From: a bacterium
GTDB lineage: Bacteria > JAJVIF01
NCBI GenBank assembly: GCA_022072165.1
Contig: JAJVIF010000002.1
Location: 186,001-250,000 of the forward strand
Direction of reading: 5' to 3'
Length of the DNA stretch: 64,000 nt
Position 1 is the stretch's first letter; each line of letters opens with the position of its first letter. The notes below the pieces were generated by a model. That model was not told the DNA's origin. It ran no database searches and worked only from the letters and a program-made list of their open reading frames with translations. This document shows, piece by piece, positions 9,338 through 17,643 of this stretch. The translations under genes and the position numbers were made by a program.

Positions 9338-12016
9338 CTACTGCCAGACGCTCCAGTCGATTTCTCGGGCCGTGAACGGTCCGCCGCCGTACTTGTCGGT
9401 CAGCCAGAGTGCCATGTGACGGCCATCGGCCATCCCCAGCACCTGTTGTCCGATCCGGGCAAAGCTGCCACCCTCTACTGCCATACCAGTGATACCGCTC
9501 AGACTGCCCAACGGAGTGGTCTCAGTGAAGCGGATGTAGTTGATGTAGGTGGTGGGCTGGTTGTGGCTATGGGTGAGGACGCCCTCGCCCTGGGGATTGA
9601 ACCCGAAACCGAAGTACGCCTCCGACCCCGTGGTCACCGACCGGGCGACTGAGAGCGGCGTCCAGGAGGAGCCATTGAACTGGCCCATGCTGATCGATGA
9701 CTGCGTGCCGGACCCGACGGCCAGCCAGATGGTGCCGTTGGGTGATCGTGCCAGTACCGGGTTCGAATTGCGGCTGACGCCGTTGTACGCGAAGGACTGT
9801 GAGCCCCAGCTGCCGCCGGTCGTTTTGTTGTACTTCAGTCCTACGGTGTACGTAGAGGTGATCGATGTGACGCCGTTGTACTGCTGCTCCACGCCGGACC
9901 AGACAGCGAGCCATTCGTTGTCCGCAGTCCCAACGAAGTCCATGTCCTCGTCACTCAGGGTGTATGACCCGCAGGCTGTGGAGTTCAGCACAACGTAGCG
10001 ATCGCCAATCTGCGTGATCGGCGCCCAGGCGGTGCCATCAAAGCTGGTGAAGTAGACCGGCATCGCCGGACCCGGAATCGCCGGGCAGACCGTACCACCA
10101 CGTCGCTTGCCGGCAAAGCCCAGAGTCCCGTCGGGACGGGCCGCCAGTATGCCGCCGGTCCAGACATTCGTACCGGAGGCATAGGTCGTGATCGGCCCGA
10201 CGATGCTCCAGGTGCCGTTTTCCAGCTTCGCGTGCCGGAATTCGGGATAGGCACTCGGCATCGTTGGTCCAGTGAACGATGCATGGAGCGTATCGCCGAC
10301 CGCTGCCAGCGAACAGTTCCACTGGTAGTTACTGGTGTTCAGTGTCGATGACACCAGTGTCCGGGGCTGCCAGGTGGGCGGGCACCCGCTGTACTCCTGA
10401 TGGTAGTGCTCGAACGTGTACGCGGGGAAAGTACCCGTGACTTCCGGATAGAGCACATGGACCGCCCCATCGGCGGTCTGCACCAGGTTGTGGGTCACGT
10501 TGGAACCAAAGCCCTGGTACTGCTCATAGAGGCTGTTGTTGGTGAGCCGCTGGGTCGCGTTCCAGGTCGCACTCCCCGAGACATTGATACTGGCCGTGGT
10601 GATGTTCCAGCCCGATGGGGTGCCATCGCTGACCCGAAGCGCGACCGTCCGGGTCCCAGCGCTGGGGTACGCCTGCGCCACCAGCATCCCTGAGGCATCC
10701 ACTGTGAAGTTGCTGCCGTCATAGTCCCAGTCCCATTCGTACGCCGTGATCGGATTCGAACCGGGAGTGCTGGGCGATGCATCGAAGGTGTCGCCGATCC
10801 CCACTTTCATGTCGCCGCCATAACAGCGACTGAAGGCAGCAGTCGGAGGCAGGCTGGTGTTGCCAACCGCGACCGGGAAGAGCTGATACGTCACATAGCT
10901 GGTGATGGTGACCGGCGAGGTGAGATTCTCCTGCAGCGCGACCCCACTGGTGGCACTGTCCGTGACTGTCACGAGCCCCCAGTAGTCACCCTCGAGGCCC
11001 CCAGCAAGATTTGTCACCAGCACAGTGCCTGTCAGCGGTGTCGGGTCGGTCCCTGTGCCACTGAGGGAGACAGTCAGCGGACTCGTGGTGACTCCCGGCA
11101 CCTGCAGCGTGGCCGATGCGACATCGCTCCCCAGCTGCTGGCCATGCTTCCAGTCCCAGATATCGACCTGGTACTGAGCGGTGGAGGCGGTCTGCCCGGC
11201 TTCCAGATTGTTAGCGAGTTCCGTCACTGCCACTTTCCAGGCGGCGTTGCCCGCAAATTTCGGCAGTTCATATTGCGGGGTCTGGCGGGTCGCCCGGACT
11301 GCAGACTGCCCATAGTCAGCGGTCAGATAGAGCCGGAGGGTGACCGCGCTGGCGTTGCTGAGCTGGAGCGACAGGGTCGCCGTCGATTCCATGCCGGGGA
11401 AGAAGACGTTGTAGCCAGCAGGATTCTGAAAATCGAACGCTCCAGCCGCAGCATCTTCCCGGAGCAGAATGTAGGGCTGGACCGGTGCAGCATTGAACCC
11501 GGGAGCTGCGGATGCCGTGTCAAGCCACATCCGGCCATAACCTGCCGCATTAGTCACGATTCCCGGGAGCGCCGAGACTCCGCCAAGATTCACCGCCGGC
11601 AGGTCGCTGACCGCCCAGCACTTCAGGTTGAAGATGGCGAGGTCCGGACGGGCGGTTGGGGCGAAGGGATGCCGGATCCCGAGTTCCACCTCCACTTCCC
11701 CATTCGGCCCGAACTGGAACCCGCGCACCTGGAAGTTGCGACCAAACATCGTCGTAAAGGCCGGTGCCAGCCCCAGTTCGCTGTAGGTGTCGCCGATGGC
11801 GGCAGTCGCCTTGTCAGCGGCGAGTGTCACCTGCTGGCTCACGGGATCCAGGTGCAGATCGAATCCTCCCAGCAGGCCCCCTTCACGAGGAACTCCCGGC
11901 GCGAAGGGGTCCGACCCCGTAACGGCCGCTGGTGCCAGTGGAGCGGAACCTCCCTGGCAGCCGAGAAGCAGGGTCGAGACCGCCAGGAGTCCGATGGTGG
12001 TGCTGTGAGTCCTCAT
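9338..12016 (-). CDS. PKD-domain lipoprotein, array copy 2
   Basis: The 892-aa product starts at ATG 12016, with GGAGG about 9 bp upstream. Its signal peptide ends in LLLGC, a clear lipobox. The order is the same as in copy 1: front module (AAIGDTYSELG, LGIRHPFAP, IWDWKHG), then a PKD domain (ITAYEWDWDYDG) near residues 395-485. The C-terminal region contains LARSPNGTIWLAVGSG and ends REIDWSVWQ. The C-terminal half differs strongly from the sister copies while the front half is close to them. It lies 77 bp from copy 1, with no clear terminator between. Confidence 0.85.
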   Translation of the reverse strand: MRTHSTTIGLLAVSTLLLGCQGGSAPLAPAAVTGSDPFAPGVPREGGLLGGFDLHLDPVSQQVTLAADKATAAIGDTYSELGLAPAFTTMFGRNFQVRGFQFGPNGEVEVELGIRHPFAPTARPDLAIFNLKCWAVSDLPAVNLGGVSALPGIVTNAAGYGRMWLDTASAAPGFNAAPVQPYILLREDAAAGAFDFQNPAGYNVFFPGMESTATLSLQLSNASAVTLRLYLTADYGQSAVRATRQTPQYELPKFAGNAAWKVAVTELANNLEAGQTASTAQYQVDIWDWKHGQQLGSDVASATLQVPGVTTSPLTVSLSGTGTDPTPLTGTVLVTNLAGGLEGDYWGLVTVTDSATSGVALQENLTSPVTITSYVTYQLFPVAVGNTSLPPTAAFSRCYGGDMKVGIGDTFDASPSTPGSNPITAYEWDWDYDGSNFTVDASGMLVAQAYPSAGTRTVALRVSDGTPSGWNITTASINVSGSATWNATQRLTNNSLYEQYQGFGSNVTHNLVQTADGAVHVLYPEVTGTFPAYTFEHYHQEYSGCPPTWQPRTLVSSTLNTSNYQWNCSLAAVGDTLHASFTGPTMPSAYPEFRHAKLENGTWSIVGPITTYASGTNVWTGGILAARPDGTLGFAGKRRGGTVCPAIPGPAMPVYFTSFDGTAWAPITQIGDRYVVLNSTACGSYTLSDEDMDFVGTADNEWLAVWSGVEQQYNGVTSITSTYTVGLKYNKTTGGSWGSQSFAYNGVSRNSNPVLARSPNGTIWLAVGSGTQSSISMGQFNGSSWTPLSVARSVTTGSEAYFGFGFNPQGEGVLTHSHNQPTTYINYIRFTETTPLGSLSGITGMAVEGGSFARIGQQVLGMADGRHMALWLTDKYGGGPFTAREIDWSVWQ

Positions 12017-12073
12017 GGTCTGGAGCCTCCGGCTCAGGGCAAGTGTGGTGTGGCGAAAAAAGTGGCGAACGAG

Positions 12074-14740
12074 TTACTGATAGAGCGCGGCATCCAGTTC
12101 GAAGCCGGAGAAGAACGCCCCACCGTACTTCAGGGTCGACCAGACCGCCACATAGCGGCCATCGTGCAGCCCGGCGATCATCGCGGGATACCGAAAAGTT
12201 GAAAGTGTCGGCTCCACCAGATGCGGTGTAAAACCGGAAATGGCAGCAGGGGTGTCAGTCTGACGGAAGCGCTTGCTGTTGAACGGCACATTGCTGTTCT
12301 GGTAAGTGACGGCGAAGGTGCCCCGGCCATCGTCATCGAAATTCAGGCTGAAGTAGGGCGTACTCCCCAGTCCACCGGGCAGGACGATGGTCATATCACT
12401 GTCCCAGGTGCCGCTGGAGTAGCGGGCCAGCCCGATGGGACTGCCCGTGCTGCCAGCGCGAGCGATGAGCCACAGCGTACCGTTGGGGGAGCGTTCGAGA
12501 ATCGGATGACGGTACTGTCCGGCACTGGTGTAGAGATTCGCTTCTGCCTGCCAGACCCCACCAACAGTCTGCGCCCAGGAGAGCTTGCTCGGGCCGGTGT
12601 TCTGATCGGTGAAGCCATCGAAGGGGGTGACTACCTCGTCCCAGACTGCGACCCATTCATTCGTGGCGGTCGCGGCCAGCGTGGCACCGTAGCCATACAT
12701 GTGTCCGGTGTTGCCACAGGTGGGAATGTTGACCACGATGTCACCCAGGCCGATGGTGCTCACGGAGCCCCAGGACCCGCTGGTTCGTTTTACGAACTGC
12801 AACTGCCACGGAATGGCCGGAGTTCCCGGACAACTGGGCTGCGTGGTCCGCAGGACTGTCAGGACCCCCAGCGTCCCATCCGGACTCGCCGCGATCGTCG
12901 AGCCGGTGAGCCTTTCGGTGTTGTTGGTATGGGTCATCACCACTTCCTGCGTGCCCCAGCCACCGGCGGTCCGGGGGCGATAGATCAGCTGATCGCGGCT
13001 GGAGCCATCCCGCTGGTTGAGCAGCGCATGGACGGTGTTGTCGCTGGTCGCGGCGAGGGAGAACTTCCGGGTGATCTGCTGCGAGGCGGGGGTCGTGAAG
13101 AAGTTCTCCGGGGCGGTCCAGCTGCCAGCGACATCGCAGGTGCTGGGGAGCTGCATGTACCAGTACTCAGTGGCGAATGGACTGGCACTCTGCACGATGC
13201 TGAAGACCAGATGCGCGGTGCCATCAGAAGTCACGACCAGGCTGTCCGGTGACTCGGTCAGCTCGCAGAGGACTTCCTGAATGCTGTTCGTCGTGAGTCG
13301 CAGCGGTGTCTGCCAGACCGGGGGTCCTGAAACTGACACCGGCCGCACCAGCGTATGGCTGTTGCCGAAACCGTCACTCACTCGCAGCGCGGTCTGGTAG
13401 TTCCCCGCTGCCGGGAACTCGTAGTCCACGGTGGAACCAGTCGCCATGACATCGAAAGTGGGATCGATGTAGTCGAAGTCCCACTCGTAGCTGACAATCG
13501 GATGCGTGCCGGGCGTGCTGAGGCTGCCATCGAAGTGGGTGTCGGTCTCGGCCTTAATGGAAAGGAAATTGCACGCGGTGAACTCTGCGGTCGGGGGCAC
13601 CGCCGTGGCGCCGGCGACACTCACCGGGAAACATTGCCAGGTGGAGTAGTTGGTAATGGTGACCGGCTCGAAGTCTTCGTTCAGCCCGACACCGCTGGTC
13701 GCCTGATCCGTCACACTCACCAGCCCCCAGTAGTCGCCGGCGGTCACCGACGGGTCACAGAATGCCGAGATGGTGCCTGTGAGGGGGGTCGGGTCGGTCC
13801 CGGTCCCGGTCAGCGCCAGCGTCACCGGAGCAGCCATCACGCCCGGGATATCCAGGGTCGCGTCGATGACATCGCTCCCCAGCGACTCCCCATGCTTCCA
13901 GTCCCAGATGTCGACCTGGTAATCCGCGGAGGAGAGCTGCCCCGCCTCGAAAAAGTTGTTGAGTTCCGTGACTGCGATCTTCCAGGGGGCGTTGCCCGCG
14001 AACTTCGGCAATTCGTATTGCGGATTCTGACGGGTCGCCCGGACCGCGGACTGCCCGTAGTCGGCGGTGAGGTAGATCCGCAACTGGACAGAGGTCGCGG
14101 TGCCGAGATCAAGCGCGACCGTATCAACGCTGGTCATGCCGGGGAAAAAAACGTTGTATCCCGCAGGATTCAGGTGCGAGAACGCGCCGGCCGTGGGGTC
14201 TTCGCGGAGCACGACATAGGGCTGCACGACCGCCGCGCTGAACGCCGGCGAAGTGACCGCAGTCTCGGCCCAGAGGCGACCATAGCCATCGGCATTCGTG
14301 ACCAGGCCGGGGGCCACCTGAACACCTCCCAGATTCGTGGCTGGCTGACTGCTCACCACCCAGCACTTGAGGTTGAAGATCGCGAGGTCCGGACGGGTGG
14401 CCGCACTAAAGGGATGTGTGGTCTCAAAATCGACTTCAATGGTGGTCGGCCCGGTCGAGCGAAGCCCCCGGACCCGGAAGTTTTTCCCGAAGCGTTCCTG
14501 CAACGCGGGTCCGAGTCCAATCTCACTGAAGGTGTCGCCGATGGCAGCAGCGGTCGCATCTGGCAGGAGCGCGACTGTTCCAGCCTCCCGGTCGATGTCC
14601 AGCACGAATCCGCCAAGGAAGCCCCCTTCCATCGGCAATTGCAGCTGGGGCGCCCGCAAGGAGGATGTTGTCGGTGTCGACGCGGCACAGGCGGTGAGCG
14701 CCAGGGCCAACACGGGACTACAGCGAAGCCAAGAGCGCAT
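12074..14740 (-). CDS. PKD-domain lipoprotein, array copy 3
   Basis: The 888-aa product begins at ATG 14740, where GGAGG lies about 6 bp upstream; the 39-codon upstream extension of the frame is rejected because it crosses a terminator-like hairpin and has no signal sequence. The lipobox is ALTAC. The front module (AAIGDTFSEIG, ETTHPFSAA, IWDWKHG) is followed by a PKD domain (IVSYEWDFDYID). The C-terminal half contains LERSPNGTLWLIARAG and ends FELDAALYQ. A terminator-like hairpin at 14804-14837 separates it from copy 4, so it probably has its own promoter. Confidence 0.85.
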   Translation of the reverse strand: MRSWLRCSPVLALALTACAASTPTTSSLRAPQLQLPMEGGFLGGFVLDIDREAGTVALLPDATAAAIGDTFSEIGLGPALQERFGKNFRVRGLRSTGPTTIEVDFETTHPFSAATRPDLAIFNLKCWVVSSQPATNLGGVQVAPGLVTNADGYGRLWAETAVTSPAFSAAVVQPYVVLREDPTAGAFSHLNPAGYNVFFPGMTSVDTVALDLGTATSVQLRIYLTADYGQSAVRATRQNPQYELPKFAGNAPWKIAVTELNNFFEAGQLSSADYQVDIWDWKHGESLGSDVIDATLDIPGVMAAPVTLALTGTGTDPTPLTGTISAFCDPSVTAGDYWGLVSVTDQATSGVGLNEDFEPVTITNYSTWQCFPVSVAGATAVPPTAEFTACNFLSIKAETDTHFDGSLSTPGTHPIVSYEWDFDYIDPTFDVMATGSTVDYEFPAAGNYQTALRVSDGFGNSHTLVRPVSVSGPPVWQTPLRLTTNSIQEVLCELTESPDSLVVTSDGTAHLVFSIVQSASPFATEYWYMQLPSTCDVAGSWTAPENFFTTPASQQITRKFSLAATSDNTVHALLNQRDGSSRDQLIYRPRTAGGWGTQEVVMTHTNNTERLTGSTIAASPDGTLGVLTVLRTTQPSCPGTPAIPWQLQFVKRTSGSWGSVSTIGLGDIVVNIPTCGNTGHMYGYGATLAATATNEWVAVWDEVVTPFDGFTDQNTGPSKLSWAQTVGGVWQAEANLYTSAGQYRHPILERSPNGTLWLIARAGSTGSPIGLARYSSGTWDSDMTIVLPGGLGSTPYFSLNFDDDGRGTFAVTYQNSNVPFNSKRFRQTDTPAAISGFTPHLVEPTLSTFRYPAMIAGLHDGRYVAVWSTLKYGGAFFSGFELDAALYQ

Positions 14741-14803
14741 GTGCGCCTCCTGCAGGGAGTGACATTGAGGACGTGAACCGGGGAACGGCGTCGGAACCCC
14801 AAT

Positions 14804-14837
14804 GGTAACAAAACGAGCCGGGAAGTATCCCGGCTCG
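14804..14837 (-). terminator. Rho-independent terminator after PKD lipoprotein copy 4
   Basis: The stem CGAGCCGGGA / TCCCGGCTCG (14814-14823 with 14828-14837, 4-nt loop) is followed on the minus strand by TTTTGTTACC. It lies 27 bp past the stop of the gene at 14864-17503. Confidence 0.8.
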
Positions 14838-14863
14838 TGACTGCAGTTTGTCAGCAATTTGGG

Positions 14864-17503
14864 CTATTCCCAGAACAGGGCTTCCAGCTCCTGGCCTTCA
14901 GTAAACGCCCCGAAGCGGGTCGACTGGAACACCATCGCCCAGCGTCGATCCGCCAGACGGACTGTTACCGGGAAGCGCTGCAGGATCCCAGTCGCAGACG
15001 GCACCATCGTGGTGTTCGGCATGGCTGCAATCGTAGCGATGGAGTCGGATTGCTGGAAGATCTTGCTGGTCATGGGCGTGCCGAAGTTTGAGCCGCCGGA
15101 CATCAGCATCCCCTGCCCATCCGGGGCGAAGGCCAGGTACGGCTGTGCGCTCCCGAGAATGCCAGTCAACGCGGTGGTGGAGGCGGTCCAGACAGTGCCG
15201 TCATAGGTCATCAGCCGGATGTTGGTCAGGTCGCAGTGCGTCAGCCAGATGGTTCCATTCGGGCTGGTCGCCATGACGATCCGGAAGGAGTCAACCGGAA
15301 CGCTGGTCAGAACGGACTCCGAACCCCAGACGCCCCCGGTGGTCCGGTTCCACTTGGTCATACAGGCACTGCTGACCGCGGAACCACCCAGGTGCGGGGT
15401 CTTGAGGGTATCCCAGGCCGTGATCCACTCGTTGGAGAGAGTCGAAGTCAGGGAGGCCGACAGGATGCGACCGCTCCAGCCTCCACCTCCGGACTGCGAT
15501 GTCACATAAGACGTTGTGCCGATCAGTTCCTGCGGCTGCCAAACTCCCCCGACGGTCCGGATGGCATACATCTGCCCCGACACCGCCGGGATGCCGCCAC
15601 CATTGACCGCAGCCGGGTCTTGTGGTGGCTGGAAGTGCGCGACATAGCCGAGTTCATCGGCATAGTTGCGGGCAATCCAGCCGTAGTTCCAGCCCCCGGT
15701 TCCGGGGGTGGAGGTGATGTTCACCGGGGCCGACCAGACGCCTCCGGTGTTGTGGATGTACCGGACGTTGTTCACACTCGCCAGGAACGACACATGGAGC
15801 CGGTCATCGCTGGTGATCGCCATCCCCACCGGGAAGACGCCACCACCGCCTGATGTGAAAATCTCGGTGGGAGCAGACCAGTCCGAGGAGCAGGGCGCGA
15901 GGGTCTGGTGGAAGATACTGTACGGCGACCCGGCGCGGTAATGAATCAGATGCGCGGTGCCGGTGCTGTCGATGCCAATCACCGGCGATGTCCGGGACTG
16001 ATCTTCCCAGCGGTTCCAGTAGGTGTCGTTGGTGATCCGGATCGGCGTGGTGGACCAGGAGGGGGGGCCGGTGATCGCCAGCAGCGAGCTGGCGATGTCG
16101 AATCCCGCCGGACTCCCATCACTCACCCGCAGCGCGACAGTGGGGGTCCCCACTGCACTGAACGACTGGGTCGCGATGACACCCGTGGCATCGACCGTGA
16201 AGTTGCTGCCGTCGTAATCCCAGTCCCATTCGTAAGAGACGATCGGATTGGTGCCCGGCACGCTGCTGGAGGCATCGAAAGTTTCGATGATGCCGATGGA
16301 GAGGTCTCCCCCCAAACAGCGAGTGAAAGCGGCGGTCGGCGGCTCGGCCACATCCTCCACCGACACATCAAAGACCTGATAGGTCACATAGCTGCCAAAG
16401 CTGACGGGCGTGGTGAGATTCTCTTCGAGCCCGACTCCTTGATTCGAGTCGGTGACCGTCACCAGCCCGAAGTAGTCCCCTTCACCGGCCGAGGCTCCAT
16501 TCGTGATGAGGGTCGAGGCAGTGAGTGGGGTCGGGTCGCTGCCGGTTCCGCTGAGACTCAGGGTCACCGGCGCGGAGGTCACCCCCGGCACCTGCAGTGT
16601 GGCAGAAGCAACATCACTCCCGAGTCCCAGGCCATGTTTCCAGTCCCAGATGTCGACCTGGTACTGCGCGGTCGAACTCGGCTGCCCGGCCTGCAGATCA
16701 TTCGCAAGTTCGGTCACCGCGACTTTCCACGCGGCATTGCCGGCGAACTTCGGCAGGTCGTACTGTGGATTCTGGCGAGTCGCCCGGACCGCTGACTGCC
16801 CATAGTCCGCCGTGAGATAGAGCCGCGCCTGGAACGTGTTGCCCGTGGAGAGGGTCAGCGCGAGGGTATCGATGCTGGTCTGGCCGGGGAAGAGGACGTT
16901 GAAGCCGGCGGGCGACTGATAGTTAAACGGCGCGGATGAAGGGTCCTCCCGCAGGATCACATAGGGCTGGACCGGGGCGGCGGTGTAGTCCGGCTGGCTT
17001 CCTGGATGCGTCACGAGCCAGGTGTTGGAATACCCATCGGCGTTGGCCAGGACTCCGGGGGCGGCACTGACACCACTCAGATTCACCGGAGCCCGGTCTG
17101 TGACCACGAAGCACTTCACATTGAAGATCCCCAGGTCCGGGCGATTCGCCGGGCTGAAGGGATGCGTGATTTGTACATCGACTTCGATGGTGTCCGGCGC
17201 GGGACGCCGGACCGCGATCACTCTGAAGTTGTCGCCGAATGTTTTGTTGAACGCCGGGGTAAGTCCAAGTTCGCTGTAGTCATCGCCGATGGCGGCGGAC
17301 TGACGTACGGGGGTGAGCTCGGCATGATTCGTCGTCAGATCGATCATCAGATCGGCGGCGAACAGCGGCCCGGTGGAAGGGTCCTGTGCCAGTGCCAGCG
17401 CTGCCGACTGCTCCTGGGCTGCCGGAGAAACCGGGGTCGCACTCCGCTGACAGGAAAGCAGGAAGAGGGCAGGCACCATGAGGGCCAGAGCTGGGGTACG
17501 CAT
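14864..17503 (-). CDS. PKD-domain lipoprotein, array copy 4
   Basis: The 879-aa product starts at ATG 17503 with AAGGAG about 6 bp upstream. The signal peptide ends with the lipobox LFLLSC. The first ~410 residues, up to the PKD domain, are nearly identical to copy 5 (for example SAAIGDDYSELGLTPAF and ITHPFSPA). The PKD domain carries IVSYEWDWDYDG. After about residue 490 the two copies diverge, here with ATSPNGTIWLTHCDL and the ending ELEALFWE. A terminator follows. It is predicted to be surface-anchored with unknown ligand. Confidence 0.85.
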   Translation of the reverse strand: MRTPALALMVPALFLLSCQRSATPVSPAAQEQSAALALAQDPSTGPLFAADLMIDLTTNHAELTPVRQSAAIGDDYSELGLTPAFNKTFGDNFRVIAVRRPAPDTIEVDVQITHPFSPANRPDLGIFNVKCFVVTDRAPVNLSGVSAAPGVLANADGYSNTWLVTHPGSQPDYTAAPVQPYVILREDPSSAPFNYQSPAGFNVLFPGQTSIDTLALTLSTGNTFQARLYLTADYGQSAVRATRQNPQYDLPKFAGNAAWKVAVTELANDLQAGQPSSTAQYQVDIWDWKHGLGLGSDVASATLQVPGVTSAPVTLSLSGTGSDPTPLTASTLITNGASAGEGDYFGLVTVTDSNQGVGLEENLTTPVSFGSYVTYQVFDVSVEDVAEPPTAAFTRCLGGDLSIGIIETFDASSSVPGTNPIVSYEWDWDYDGSNFTVDATGVIATQSFSAVGTPTVALRVSDGSPAGFDIASSLLAITGPPSWSTTPIRITNDTYWNRWEDQSRTSPVIGIDSTGTAHLIHYRAGSPYSIFHQTLAPCSSDWSAPTEIFTSGGGGVFPVGMAITSDDRLHVSFLASVNNVRYIHNTGGVWSAPVNITSTPGTGGWNYGWIARNYADELGYVAHFQPPQDPAAVNGGGIPAVSGQMYAIRTVGGVWQPQELIGTTSYVTSQSGGGGWSGRILSASLTSTLSNEWITAWDTLKTPHLGGSAVSSACMTKWNRTTGGVWGSESVLTSVPVDSFRIVMATSPNGTIWLTHCDLTNIRLMTYDGTVWTASTTALTGILGSAQPYLAFAPDGQGMLMSGGSNFGTPMTSKIFQQSDSIATIAAMPNTTMVPSATGILQRFPVTVRLADRRWAMVFQSTRFGAFTEGQELEALFWE

Positions 17504-17643
17504 TCGGGACTCCTTCGCAGGACGCGGAGATGCTCAAGGGACGACAGAGCGTTGGATGGCTCCATCTTACTGCGAATCTTGATGCCACGACCAGCAGAAG
17601 GCCGCTTGTGGCCTCGAACCGTCGGTAGCGGGGACAGTCAGAC